In this document: positions 42,312-49,953 of the stretch, piece after piece | Layout of the letters: each line of letters begins with the position of its first letter | Position numbering within the stretch: position 1 is the first letter of the stretch | NCBI GenBank assembly: GCA_021531865.1 | Contig: JAFBIW010000004.1 | Coordinates: 62,001-126,000, forward strand | Length of the DNA stretch: 64,000 nucleotides | Direction: 5' to 3' | From: Butyricicoccus pullicaecorum | GTDB taxonomy: Bacteria > Bacillota > Clostridia > Oscillospirales > Butyricicoccaceae | The notes under the pieces: generated by a model | What the model was told of the DNA's origin: nothing | The model's database searches: none | What the model saw: the letters and a program-made list of their open reading frames with translations, nothing else | Made by a program: the position numbers and the translations under genes

Positions 42312-43751
42312 TTATTTCATACGGCGGAGCACCTCGCACACCAGCTTCCATGTGCGCTGCACCGAGGGTACGGACATCCGCTCGCGGAAGGTGTGGATGT
42401 CCAGCAGGTCGGGACCGAAGGAGACGCAGTCCAGCCCGGGCAGCTTGCCAGCGAAGATGCCGCATTCCACGCCCGCGTGGATCGCTTCGATCCGGGGCGC
42501 GGCGCCGGTCTGTTCGGTGTAGACCGCGGCCATCAGGTCGCGCAGGGGAGAGACTGGTAGGTATTCCCAGCCCGGGTAATCGCCCGAAACGGCGATTTTG
42601 CCGCCCAGCCGTTCGGTCAGGCAGCGCAGACGGTCGACCAGCATCTGCTTCTGGGATTCCACGCTGCTGCGCACGCAGAAGGAGGCCGAAACACCCGCGT
42701 CGCCGGTTTCGAGGATGCCGAGGTTCAGCGAGGTCTGTACCAGTCCGGGCATGTCGGCGCTCATGGCCTGCACGCCGTTGGGTACGCAGGTCAGCAGGCA
42801 GAGCACGCGGCCGGTCGAATCGGCGTCCATCGGCAGGCCGTCGCCGCTGTCTTCGGTCACGAAGACCCGCAGTCCGGGGTCTGTCGCGCGGAACTCGTGC
42901 TGAAGCGTGCGCTCCATCCGGGCGCAGACCGCACGCACCGTGTCCGCATCCGCTGCTGCAATGTCAGCCGCCGCGTCGGTTGGGATGGCGTTGTCCTTGC
43001 AGCCGCCGTCCACCATAATGATGCGAAGCTCGGTTTCACGCGAGAGCGCGTAGAGCAGACGGCCGAGCAGCAGGTCGGCGTTTGCGCGCCCCTTGTCGAT
43101 CTCGACGCCCGAGTGCCCGCCGGTCAGTCCTTCGACCGCAATCCGCAGCCGCGCGCCCGCGAAGGCTTTGCGTCCGACCGGCAGGGTGCAGCAGGTCAGG
43201 TTGCCGCCCGCGCAGCTCACGGTGAAGACGCCCTCGTCCTCGGAATCCAGATTGAGCATCCGCCGTCCTTGGAGCGGGCTGACGTCGAGCGCGGTCGCGC
43301 CCTCCATGCCGACCTCCTCATCGACCGTGAAGACGGCCTCGAACTGGGGATGCGGGATGTCGTCCGCATCCAGAATGGCCAGTGCGACCGCGACCGCGAT
43401 GCCGTCGTCACCGCCCAGCGTCGTGCCCTCCGCGCGAATAAAATCACTGTCCAAAACGAGGGTCAGCCCCTCGGATGCCATGTCCTTGGTACAGTCGGGT
43501 GTTTTTTCGCAGACCATGTCCATGTGTCCCTGAAAAATCACGGGCGCGGCATGCTCGTAGCCGGATGTGGCCTGCTTGATGATGATGACGTTGCCCGCCG
43601 CGTCCTGCACGTATTCCAGTCCGCGCGTCTGCGCGAAGGAAACCAGCCAGTCGCTGATCTGCCGGGTGTTGTGTGAGCCGTGCGGGATGGCGCACAGCGC
43701 TTCAAAAAACGAAAAGACGCCTTGCGGCTCCAAATGCTCCAATATTGCCAT
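42312..43751 (-). CDS. pepD: Aminoacyl-histidine dipeptidase PepD (M20 family)
   Basis: The 479-residue zinc dipeptidase opens with LEPQGVFSFFEALCAIPHGSHN, has metal motifs FQGHMDMVCEK and GTTLGGDDGIAVA, and the catalytic VDEEVGMEGATALD. It cleaves beta-Ala-His (carnosine)-type and other Xaa-His peptides in the cytoplasm. A GAGTT-type weak ribosome site precedes the ATG. Monocistronic between convergent radA and the ABC operon. Confidence 0.94.
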   Translation of the reverse strand: MAILEHLEPQGVFSFFEALCAIPHGSHNTRQISDWLVSFAQTRGLEYVQDAAGNVIIIKQATSGYEHAAPVIFQGHMDMVCEKTPDCTKDMASEGLTLVLDSDFIRAEGTTLGGDDGIAVAVALAILDADDIPHPQFEAVFTVDEEVGMEGATALDVSPLQGRRMLNLDSEDEGVFTVSCAGGNLTCCTLPVGRKAFAGARLRIAVEGLTGGHSGVEIDKGRANADLLLGRLLYALSRETELRIIMVDGGCKDNAIPTDAAADIAAADADTVRAVCARMERTLQHEFRATDPGLRVFVTEDSGDGLPMDADSTGRVLCLLTCVPNGVQAMSADMPGLVQTSLNLGILETGDAGVSASFCVRSSVESQKQMLVDRLRCLTERLGGKIAVSGDYPGWEYLPVSPLRDLMAAVYTEQTGAAPRIEAIHAGVECGIFAGKLPGLDCVSFGPDLLDIHTFRERMSVPSVQRTWKLVCEVLRRMK

Positions 43752-43834
43752 AAGAAACTCCTTTTTGTGATGTGCCGAAGCTTTGCCTGTTCGTGTCTAG
43801 TATACACCCGCAGGGAAGAAATGCGCACATTTTT

Positions 43835-45232
43835 TTATTGCGCTGTGTTCCAGCGCAGTTCGACCGGGGCGTCGTCTGTCAGAGAACAGGCGTTTCCGTC
43901 GGTTTCCAGACTGCTGCGGTATTCGCCGCAGTAGATCAGACCGGTTTCGTCGTAGACCGTCAGACAGAACCGGATGTCGGCGCCCTCCCGGTTCCAGACG
44001 ACGGGCGCGGCGGCCAGCCGCTTGCCGTCATAGGCCATTGCGGTGTTTTGTTCGAGATAGAAGGGCGCGTCGCCGTCTCCGTTCCAGACCGGCACGAGAA
44101 AGCGCAGGTCATAGGTGCCGTCCGCGTTCTGCGCGAGCAGGGCAAGCTGCTGGCCGGGCAGAAGGACGGCGAGAAAGTCCTCGTTCCTGTTGACCCCGAT
44201 CCAATAGCTATCTGCGGGCAGGTCGCACACGGATAAGGTCTGCAAGGCGGTCATGGTCTGAAGGTCGATGACGGTCAGGACATACGCGCCGTTCCGTACC
44301 TGATGGAGCAGAAGACGGCTGCCGTCCGGACTTTGCGCAAAGTCCAGCAGGACGTCCGCCGGGTCGAGCGGGAACACGTTCGTCATCTCGTCTACCAGAA
44401 TGCCTTCCACATCACCGTTTTCGGTCAGCGCCTTATCATAGGGCAGGCGGTAAATGCCGTAGCCGTGGGTGAGCAGGCTGGTGTCCATCTGCGTACCCTC
44501 GCCTGCATGGGCATCGAAGGTGAAATAACAGGCCGAGTCGGTCAGCACGCTGTGGGTCTCCATGATAAACGCTTCCCCCGCCGTGCTGCCGCCGCCCGAC
44601 CCGACGATCTCACCCTTTTCATCGAGCCGCACAGAAATCTCGTACTGCTCGTCGGGCAGCACCGGGATGCGGAAGCAGTCCTCGAAGGTTTGCAGGATGT
44701 GCCGCTCGGCATCGAAACGCGGATCGGTCGTATCGTCAATATCCCAGAACTCCCAGCGGACATAGGCGTTCGGAAAATCGAGCTGAACGGCGAGCGGATA
44801 GGTTTCATAATAGTCGGCCACGCGGATGATCTCGGTGCGTTCCGCATTCGGCTCGGTGTGCGCCTGAAGATCACGATATGCTTCACCCAAGCCGCCCTCG
44901 GACTCAGGACCCAGGGGCCACAAAACGCCGTCGATACGCACGCCCGGATAGCCGTATTCCCGCGTGTACCGCCGTCTGCTCGGTTCAAAGGTAAAGACGG
45001 TCTGCGCGTCCCCTTCCTGCCCGGCGGTAAAGGCGGTGTCCCAGAAGAGCCGCCGGTCGTAATCGGCGTGGATGACGGCTGAAAGTCCCTCGGCCTCGGA
45101 CGGGTCGCCTGCCAGCGGCGAGACCGTCAGCTCGACCGTATCTCTGTTCCGGTCGACCGCGTAAAAGGCGGCGCACAGTCCGCCGCCCGCCAGCAGCGTC
45201 AGGATGAGTGTCAGTGCAAGTGCCTTGCGCAT
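43835..45232 (-). CDS. Membrane-anchored uncharacterised protein of the GntR-ABC operon
   Basis: The 465-residue protein has an N-terminal TM anchor (ALALTLILTLLAGGGLCAAFYAV) and a large external domain. The C-terminal half has blade-like repeats (for example FAQSPDGSRLLLHQVRNG, then FLAVLLPGQQ), suggesting a beta-propeller. The start at 45232 is preferred since GGGGAGGA lies 7 bp upstream; a 45238 start overlaps the ATPase stop. It is the last gene of the GntR-permease-permease-ATPase run. I do not recognise a family. Confidence 0.75.
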   Translation of the reverse strand: MRKALALTLILTLLAGGGLCAAFYAVDRNRDTVELTVSPLAGDPSEAEGLSAVIHADYDRRLFWDTAFTAGQEGDAQTVFTFEPSRRRYTREYGYPGVRIDGVLWPLGPESEGGLGEAYRDLQAHTEPNAERTEIIRVADYYETYPLAVQLDFPNAYVRWEFWDIDDTTDPRFDAERHILQTFEDCFRIPVLPDEQYEISVRLDEKGEIVGSGGGSTAGEAFIMETHSVLTDSACYFTFDAHAGEGTQMDTSLLTHGYGIYRLPYDKALTENGDVEGILVDEMTNVFPLDPADVLLDFAQSPDGSRLLLHQVRNGAYVLTVIDLQTMTALQTLSVCDLPADSYWIGVNRNEDFLAVLLPGQQLALLAQNADGTYDLRFLVPVWNGDGDAPFYLEQNTAMAYDGKRLAAAPVVWNREGADIRFCLTVYDETGLIYCGEYRSSLETDGNACSLTDDAPVELRWNTAQ

Positions 45233-45234
45233 GG

Positions 45235-45966
45235 TCATTCCTCCCCGGTCAGCTCGCCCAGCGCCTTTCCGACGCGGTCGGCGCGATAGTGATAGATTTC
45301 CTTGATGCAGTCCATCAGGCTTTGTCCCGATTCCTCCAGCGTTTCGGTCGAAAGATCACCCACGATCTCGCCCTTGCGGAGCAGGATGGCGCGGCTGATG
45401 CAGCCCGCGACCTCCTCGATCAGATGGGTCGAGAGCAGAACGGTTTCATTCGGCTCGAGCACGCCCAGCAGCACCTTGTAAAAGTCCTCGCGGTTGAACA
45501 CGTCGTTCCCGGCAAAGGGCTCATCCATCAGGATGTAGTCCGCGCCCTGACAGAGGGCCAGAATGACCTCAAACTGGTTCTTCTGGCCGGTCGAGAAGGC
45601 ACGCAGCGGCTTGTGCAGGGGCAGCTCGAAGAAGTCCATCAGACCGGTGAACCGCTTGTCCGAGAAGCGCGGGAAATGCGCGGCGTAGAACTCGCGGTGG
45701 GACTGGGCGGACAGGTTGGGGAAGAAGGAGTGCTCGCAGGTGGCGAAGGACAGACGTTCGATGTTCCGCCGGTCGATGGGCGCGCCGTCCAGTGTGATTG
45801 TGCCCTGATAGGGGATCAGGCCGAGCAGGCACTTCATGAGCGTCGTCTTGCCCGCGCCGTTTTCACCGAACAGGCCGATGATCTGCCCCTGCGGCAGGGT
45901 CAGGCTGACGTCCTCGAGCGCACGTTTGCCGGCGTATCGCTTGGTCAGATGATTCAATTCAATCAT
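45235..45966 (-). CDS. ABC transporter ATP-binding protein (YtrB-like)
   Basis: The 243-residue ATPase has Walker A GLFGENGAGKTTLMK, a degenerate signature FSTGQKNQFE in place of LSGGQ, Walker B YILMDEPFAGND and the switch histidine LLSTHLIEE. The start at 45966 overlaps the previous gene's stop by 4 bp; longer frames are rejected. The operon and GntR partner resemble the YtrABCDEF acetoin-utilisation/wall-stress transporter group. Substrate unknown. Confidence 0.9.
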   Translation of the reverse strand: MIELNHLTKRYAGKRALEDVSLTLPQGQIIGLFGENGAGKTTLMKCLLGLIPYQGTITLDGAPIDRRNIERLSFATCEHSFFPNLSAQSHREFYAAHFPRFSDKRFTGLMDFFELPLHKPLRAFSTGQKNQFEVILALCQGADYILMDEPFAGNDVFNREDFYKVLLGVLEPNETVLLSTHLIEEVAGCISRAILLRKGEIVGDLSTETLEESGQSLMDCIKEIYHYRADRVGKALGELTGEE

Positions 45967-46469
45967 AAGATCACACTCCAAACCTTCTGCCACTGGCCGG
46001 GCGTCAGACAGACGGCCGGGGTGGCGGTCATATACAGGATGAAATACAGACAGAGCAGGAGCAGGGCGGCCAGACCGCAGAGCACTGCGCCTGCGAGCGG
46101 CAGAGTCAGACAGCGGCGGTGCAGCTCCCAGCGGTCGGGCAGACGGCGCATGAGATAAATGCTCTTGCTGCCGCCCTGCCAGTGGTAGAGGTAATGGTAC
46201 AGCGCGAAGCCCGCCATGCACAGCGCCAGCACGGCGAAGCCGAGCAGGAAGCCGCCCAGAAGGACGATGAAATCGGGCATGACCGCGTCCGGGCGCAGGA
46301 CGCGCGACGTACCGAAGGTCTCGTACAGGTCGTTCCGCGCGATGAAGTACCGATGCAGGAACAGCGCGCTGTACAGCGCGGCAAGAAACATACCAGAGCC
46401 AAAAAATTGCAATTCGGTTCGGAGCGGAAAGCCGGGCGGCGCCCAGCGGGACAGCTTATGCGTCATCAT
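45963..46469 (-). CDS. Small polytopic membrane protein, ABC operon
   Basis: The 168-residue protein has about four TM helices (LQFFGSGMFLAALYSALFL, FIVLLGGFLLGFAVLALCM, and LPLAGAVLCGLAALLLLCLYFIL near the end). It is encoded between another membrane protein and the ATPase with 4-bp and 14-bp overlaps, so it is a likely permease subunit. No named family recognised. Confidence 0.75.
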   Translation of the reverse strand: MMTHKLSRWAPPGFPLRTELQFFGSGMFLAALYSALFLHRYFIARNDLYETFGTSRVLRPDAVMPDFIVLLGGFLLGFAVLALCMAGFALYHYLYHWQGGSKSIYLMRRLPDRWELHRRCLTLPLAGAVLCGLAALLLLCLYFILYMTATPAVCLTPGQWQKVWSVIL

Positions 46470-47181
46470 ATGCGGCCTCCTTTCCGAGGACGGAAATCAG
46501 GGTCACGGTTGCGGTCACGATCGACAGGACGCTCAGCATGACATCGCTCCCGGACTCCGACAGATCCCGGACGAATTGGAAGTTGGTCACGCTGACCAGA
46601 ACGATAACCGGTGCGACGCGCTCGCCCCGCCGCTGCGCGTAGGGAACGCCTGCGGCGGTGATGCTCAGACCGGCGAGCAGCAGGAAATTGCGCACCCAGC
46701 GGCTGATATGCGCCAGCGGCAGCAGGCTGTGCAGCAGCGGAACCCGATAAAACGCGAGGAAAACGGTCTGATTTGTGACCGAATCAGGCACAGCCTGTGT
46801 ATACATCCGGCAGAAATACAGGGCAAGCCCGACCTGCACCGCCCAGAGCAGCAGATAGCAGCAGGCGTTGTACCCGCACTGCCAGAGAAAGACCGCCTTT
46901 TCCGAAATGCGAAGCCGCCGCAGGGTGTCGCCTGTCCGACTGCCGAAGGCGCAGCCGGTCGTGCAGAGCAGAGCGGTCAGCAGCAGGAAGTACAGGCCGA
47001 AGGCCCATACGATGTAACTTTCTGAGAAGCACGTTTTCAGGCCGTCCTCGCCGAACTGCCCATAGGGGAGCGCTCTGCCGAACAGCACGCGCTCGATCAT
47101 CGCCAGCAGGACGAGCAGCGCCAGCACCCGATAAATCGTGCTGCGCGCCAGCAGCATCAAAACAGAACTGTGTTTTTTCAT
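46456..47181 (-). CDS. Polytopic membrane protein (putative permease), ABC operon
   Basis: The 241-residue protein has six predicted TM helices (for example TIYRVLALLVLLAMIERVL, VWAFGLYFLLLTALLC, YNACCYLLLWAVQVGLALYF). It overlaps the GntR gene stop by 4 bp, and the following gene by 14 bp, so it is probably the main permease of the exporter. It resembles YtrC/D only by location and hydropathy. Confidence 0.78.
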   Translation of the reverse strand: MKKHSSVLMLLARSTIYRVLALLVLLAMIERVLFGRALPYGQFGEDGLKTCFSESYIVWAFGLYFLLLTALLCTTGCAFGSRTGDTLRRLRISEKAVFLWQCGYNACCYLLLWAVQVGLALYFCRMYTQAVPDSVTNQTVFLAFYRVPLLHSLLPLAHISRWVRNFLLLAGLSITAAGVPYAQRRGERVAPVIVLVSVTNFQFVRDLSESGSDVMLSVLSIVTATVTLISVLGKEAAYDDA

Positions 47182-47561
47182 TCTTCTTCCTCCTCCCAGT
47201 GCGTTTCGAGCAGTGTCAGCGCCTCATCCTTGGTCAGTCCCATCTGCTTGAGGGCGGCGACTGCCCGCCGAGCTTCGTGTGCCAGCAACGCGGCGCGGAT
47301 GCGTGCAAGCGCGTCGTCATCCAGCACCATGCAGCTTTTCGCGCCCGTGTGGGAGCGGATCAGCCCTTCGTCTTCGAGCAGGCGGTAGGCCTTCTGCACC
47401 GTGTTCGGGTTGACGCCCAGCAGGGCGGAGAGCACCCGGCGGGAGGGCAGCTCGTCGCCGTCCCGGATGACGCCCGCAACCGCGCCGCGCTGGATGAAGC
47501 GCAGAATTTGTTGATAGATCGGCGTTCCGGCTTCCATGCGGAACGAGTCAAAGGAGATCAT
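47178..47561 (-). CDS. GntR-family (YtrA subfamily) transcriptional regulator
   Basis: The 127-residue protein has an N-terminal GntR winged helix (PIYQQILRFIQRGAVAGVI, GDELPSRRVLSALLGVNPNTV, QKAYRLLEDEGLI) and a short effector region of about 50 residues, the YtrA type. The start at 47561 has GGAGG 8 bp upstream. It is the first gene of the ABC operon and autoregulated, judging from the tandem operators in front of it. Confidence 0.9.
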   Translation of the reverse strand: MISFDSFRMEAGTPIYQQILRFIQRGAVAGVIRDGDELPSRRVLSALLGVNPNTVQKAYRLLEDEGLIRSHTGAKSCMVLDDDALARIRAALLAHEARRAVAALKQMGLTKDEALTLLETHWEEEEE

Positions 47562-47583
47562 AGGACATACCTCCGGTCGGATC

Positions 47584-47648
47584 AAACTGTATGACAGGAG
47601 TGATACGGTTTATAACTGTATTATAAGGGTGATACGGTTTGCTGTCAA
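47584..47648 (-). promoter_or_regulatory. Consensus promoter with two tandem GntR operators
   Basis: On the minus strand TTGACA (47648-47643) and TATAAT (47625-47620) are a perfect consensus pair with a 17-bp spacer. Two inverted repeats, AACTGTAT-N10-ATACGGTT, lie at 47585-47610 and 47614-47639, 29 bp apart. The upstream-promoter one overlaps the -10 and spacer; the other lies in the leader. This is the expected layout for YtrA-type repression. Confidence 0.85.
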
Positions 47649-47729
47649 GCGGAAAGCAGTAGTTTGTACGCATGATTTTGCATGAGAGCGGTCAACCTAT
47701 CCTGAGATGATTTCGCGGAGGGATGCAGG

Positions 47730-48689
47730 ATGGAACCGAAGTTTTACCGCTGGGCCTTGGGACTGACCGCGCTGGCGCTGGGCGTTATGCTGGCGTTTGC
47801 GGTCTGGCGCACGCCCCGGCCGCCGGTCGAGGTGGAGGCGGTGCGTGCCGCGTGTGAGGATGTGTTCAACACGGTGACGGTCAAGGGGACGGTGCGCGCG
47901 CGGCGGGAGGATCGGCTCTGCGTCTATGCCCCCGCACGGGTCGAGACGGTCTATGCCGCACCCGGGGACACGGTGACGGCGGGGGAGCCGCTCTTCCGCG
48001 TTTCCTATACCGGTCTTGACGTTCCCGCCGACGCGGCGGCGGCGGTCTCCGCCCTGTTCGACGGAGCGGACGGGATGGCGGAGACGGTGGATGGGCAGGT
48101 GGTGTATGCCGGTCTGGACGGCACGGCCGCCCAGCTTCCCCGCGTGGGGGATCAGCTCCTGCCCGGCGTGACCGCCGCGCGGGTGGCCGACCTTTCCCGG
48201 CTGACGGTCGAGGCCAAGGTGCCCGAGCTGTACGCGGGCGAGCTGTCGTCCGGCCAGCGGGCCAATCTTACGCCGGTCTCGTCGCCCGACACCACACTGT
48301 CCGCCACACTGGACGAAATCGCGCCCTACGCCGTGCAGACCTTTCAGCTCACCGGCGGCACGGCGGGTGCGACCGTTCTTTGCACCCTGTCGCTGAATGA
48401 ACCGGCCGACGGGCTGCTTCCGGGCTCGACGGTGGACGTCAAGCTGTTCACCGATGAGGTCAAGGACGCGGTGACCGTGCCCTATGCCGCTGTCCGGCAG
48501 GAGGACGGGCAGGAATATGTCTTCGTGCTGGCGGATGGCGTCGTGCGCCGCCGGGACATCGAGACCGGCTACCAGCTCAGTCGGGGCGTGCAGGTTACCC
48601 GGGGACTGGAAGCCGGGGCGTGGGTGGTCACGGACGGCGAAGCCGCGCTGACCGACGGAGAACGGGCGGTGCGCCGTGCGGCTCGCTGA
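47730..48689 (+). CDS. HlyD/MacA-like membrane fusion protein
   Basis: The 319-residue periplasmic-adaptor-like protein has an N-terminal TM helix (about 7-25), a lipoyl/barrel-sandwich half (VKGTVRARREDRLCVYAPARVE, with GDTVTAGEPLF), and a beta-barrel domain (ANLTPVSS..., VTVPYAAVRQEDGQEYVFVL). No coiled-coil hairpin is obvious. It overlaps the FtsX permease gene by 14 bp, so both probably form an exporter, but no ATPase partner is encoded here. Confidence 0.85.
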   Translation: MEPKFYRWALGLTALALGVMLAFAVWRTPRPPVEVEAVRAACEDVFNTVTVKGTVRARREDRLCVYAPARVETVYAAPGDTVTAGEPLFRVSYTGLDVPADAAAAVSALFDGADGMAETVDGQVVYAGLDGTAAQLPRVGDQLLPGVTAARVADLSRLTVEAKVPELYAGELSSGQRANLTPVSSPDTTLSATLDEIAPYAVQTFQLTGGTAGATVLCTLSLNEPADGLLPGSTVDVKLFTDEVKDAVTVPYAAVRQEDGQEYVFVLADGVVRRRDIETGYQLSRGVQVTRGLEAGAWVVTDGEAALTDGERAVRRAAR

Positions 48690-49857
48690 CCGGTTCCGCC
48701 TGTCGTGGGGACAGACCCGGCGGGGCGGTGTGCGCAGCCTGCTGTGCGCGGGAACGGTCGCGGTCGGCGTGCTGGCGATGTCGGTCATCGGCGCGGTCGG
48801 ACAATACGCCCGGGGCGAGATGACCGAGGCGGTGCGTTCGGTCGGCCTGCGCGGGATGACCTGCTTTCTGGTCGAGCAGCAGACGGGTGACGCGCTCACG
48901 CCCGCCTTTGCGGAAGCGGTCGAGCAGGGCGTTCCGGGCGTGGACGCGGCCATGCCGGTCAAGTATCTGGCGGGACGGTACCAGACCGGGCACAAGAGCG
49001 GCAATGCGGTGCTGTTCGGCGTGGACGAGCGGATGCGGGAAACCCTCGATGTGACCCTGCTCGACGGACGGCTGTTCACGGCAGGGGAAAGCACACAGCC
49101 GGTGCGGCGCGCGGTCATCAGCGAACGGCTGGCGCGGTCGGTCTTCGGTCGGGTCGCGGTCTGCGGCCAGTCCATCCGCCTGACGGTGGACGGGGCGGAA
49201 AACCGGTATGAGATCGTGGGCGTCATCCGCGATCAGGCCGGTCTGCTGACCGGGCTGGCGGGCAGCGGCGTGCCCGAGATCATTTATCTGCCCTACGGAC
49301 TGTTGGCCCAGCGGTCGGACACAGCCGATCAGGTTTTGCTGGCGTACAGCGGCGACACAAAGCAGCTCGAGCAGCGGCTCAACCAGATCGCCGCCGGGCT
49401 GCTCGGCCTGCGCGGGTCGGTCGGCGTACAGAATCTGAGCGGCTATCTGGATGAGATCGATCAAATGGCGACGGGCGCTGTTCGAATCTTCCTGCTGGTC
49501 GCAGCGGTCTCACTCGTCGTCGCGCTGGTGGCGGTCACCTGCGGGATGCTGTCCGCCGCGCACGAAATGCGGGAGGAGATCGGCATTTACCGCGCGGTCG
49601 GCGGCAGGCGGCGCGATATTTTCTGGATCTTCCTCATCCAGTCCGGACTGATCTGCCTGATCGGCGCGGCAGCCGGGCTGGCCGCCGCATGGGGTGGAGT
49701 CGGGCTGGCTCGCCTTGTGACCGGCCGCGCCCTGTTCGTGCCCGCCGGGCTGTCGCTCGTCTGTCTCGGGCTTTCGGTGCTCTGCGGCGCGCTCGCCGGG
49801 ATCGCGCCCGCCTTGCGGGCGGCGAATCTCGACCCGGTGCAGACGATGCACAGATAA
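48676..49857 (+). CDS. FtsX/MacB-type ABC permease
   Basis: The 393-residue protein begins with GTG at 48676. TM1 is at about 23-43, followed by a MacB-type periplasmic core domain, then three TM helices (about 272-295, 318-340 and 355-378). The cytoplasmic loop HEMREEIGIYRAVGGRRRDI is the FtsX coupling motif. Lack of a neighbouring ATPase is unusual; it may use one elsewhere, or the YtrB-like ATPase of the divergent operon. Confidence 0.85.
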   Translation: MRLADRFRLSWGQTRRGGVRSLLCAGTVAVGVLAMSVIGAVGQYARGEMTEAVRSVGLRGMTCFLVEQQTGDALTPAFAEAVEQGVPGVDAAMPVKYLAGRYQTGHKSGNAVLFGVDERMRETLDVTLLDGRLFTAGESTQPVRRAVISERLARSVFGRVAVCGQSIRLTVDGAENRYEIVGVIRDQAGLLTGLAGSGVPEIIYLPYGLLAQRSDTADQVLLAYSGDTKQLEQRLNQIAAGLLGLRGSVGVQNLSGYLDEIDQMATGAVRIFLLVAAVSLVVALVAVTCGMLSAAHEMREEIGIYRAVGGRRRDIFWIFLIQSGLICLIGAAAGLAAAWGGVGLARLVTGRALFVPAGLSLVCLGLSVLCGALAGIAPALRAANLDPVQTMHR

Positions 49858-49862
49858 AAGGC

Positions 49863-49911
49863 AAAAAAACAAGAACACGCTGGGAGCGTGTGCTCACAGC
49901 GTGTCCTTGTT
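49863..49911 (-). terminator. Terminator of the amt gene
   Basis: AACAAG/CTTGTT and ACACGCTG/CAGCGTGT arms are separated by one mismatch. On the minus strand the stem is followed by TTTTTTT (49869-49863). It also lies at the 3' end of the FtsX gene. Confidence 0.88.
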
Positions 49912-49953
49912 AGGGGATGTATCACAATTCCAAAGAATTGGAGGCGAAGGGAA

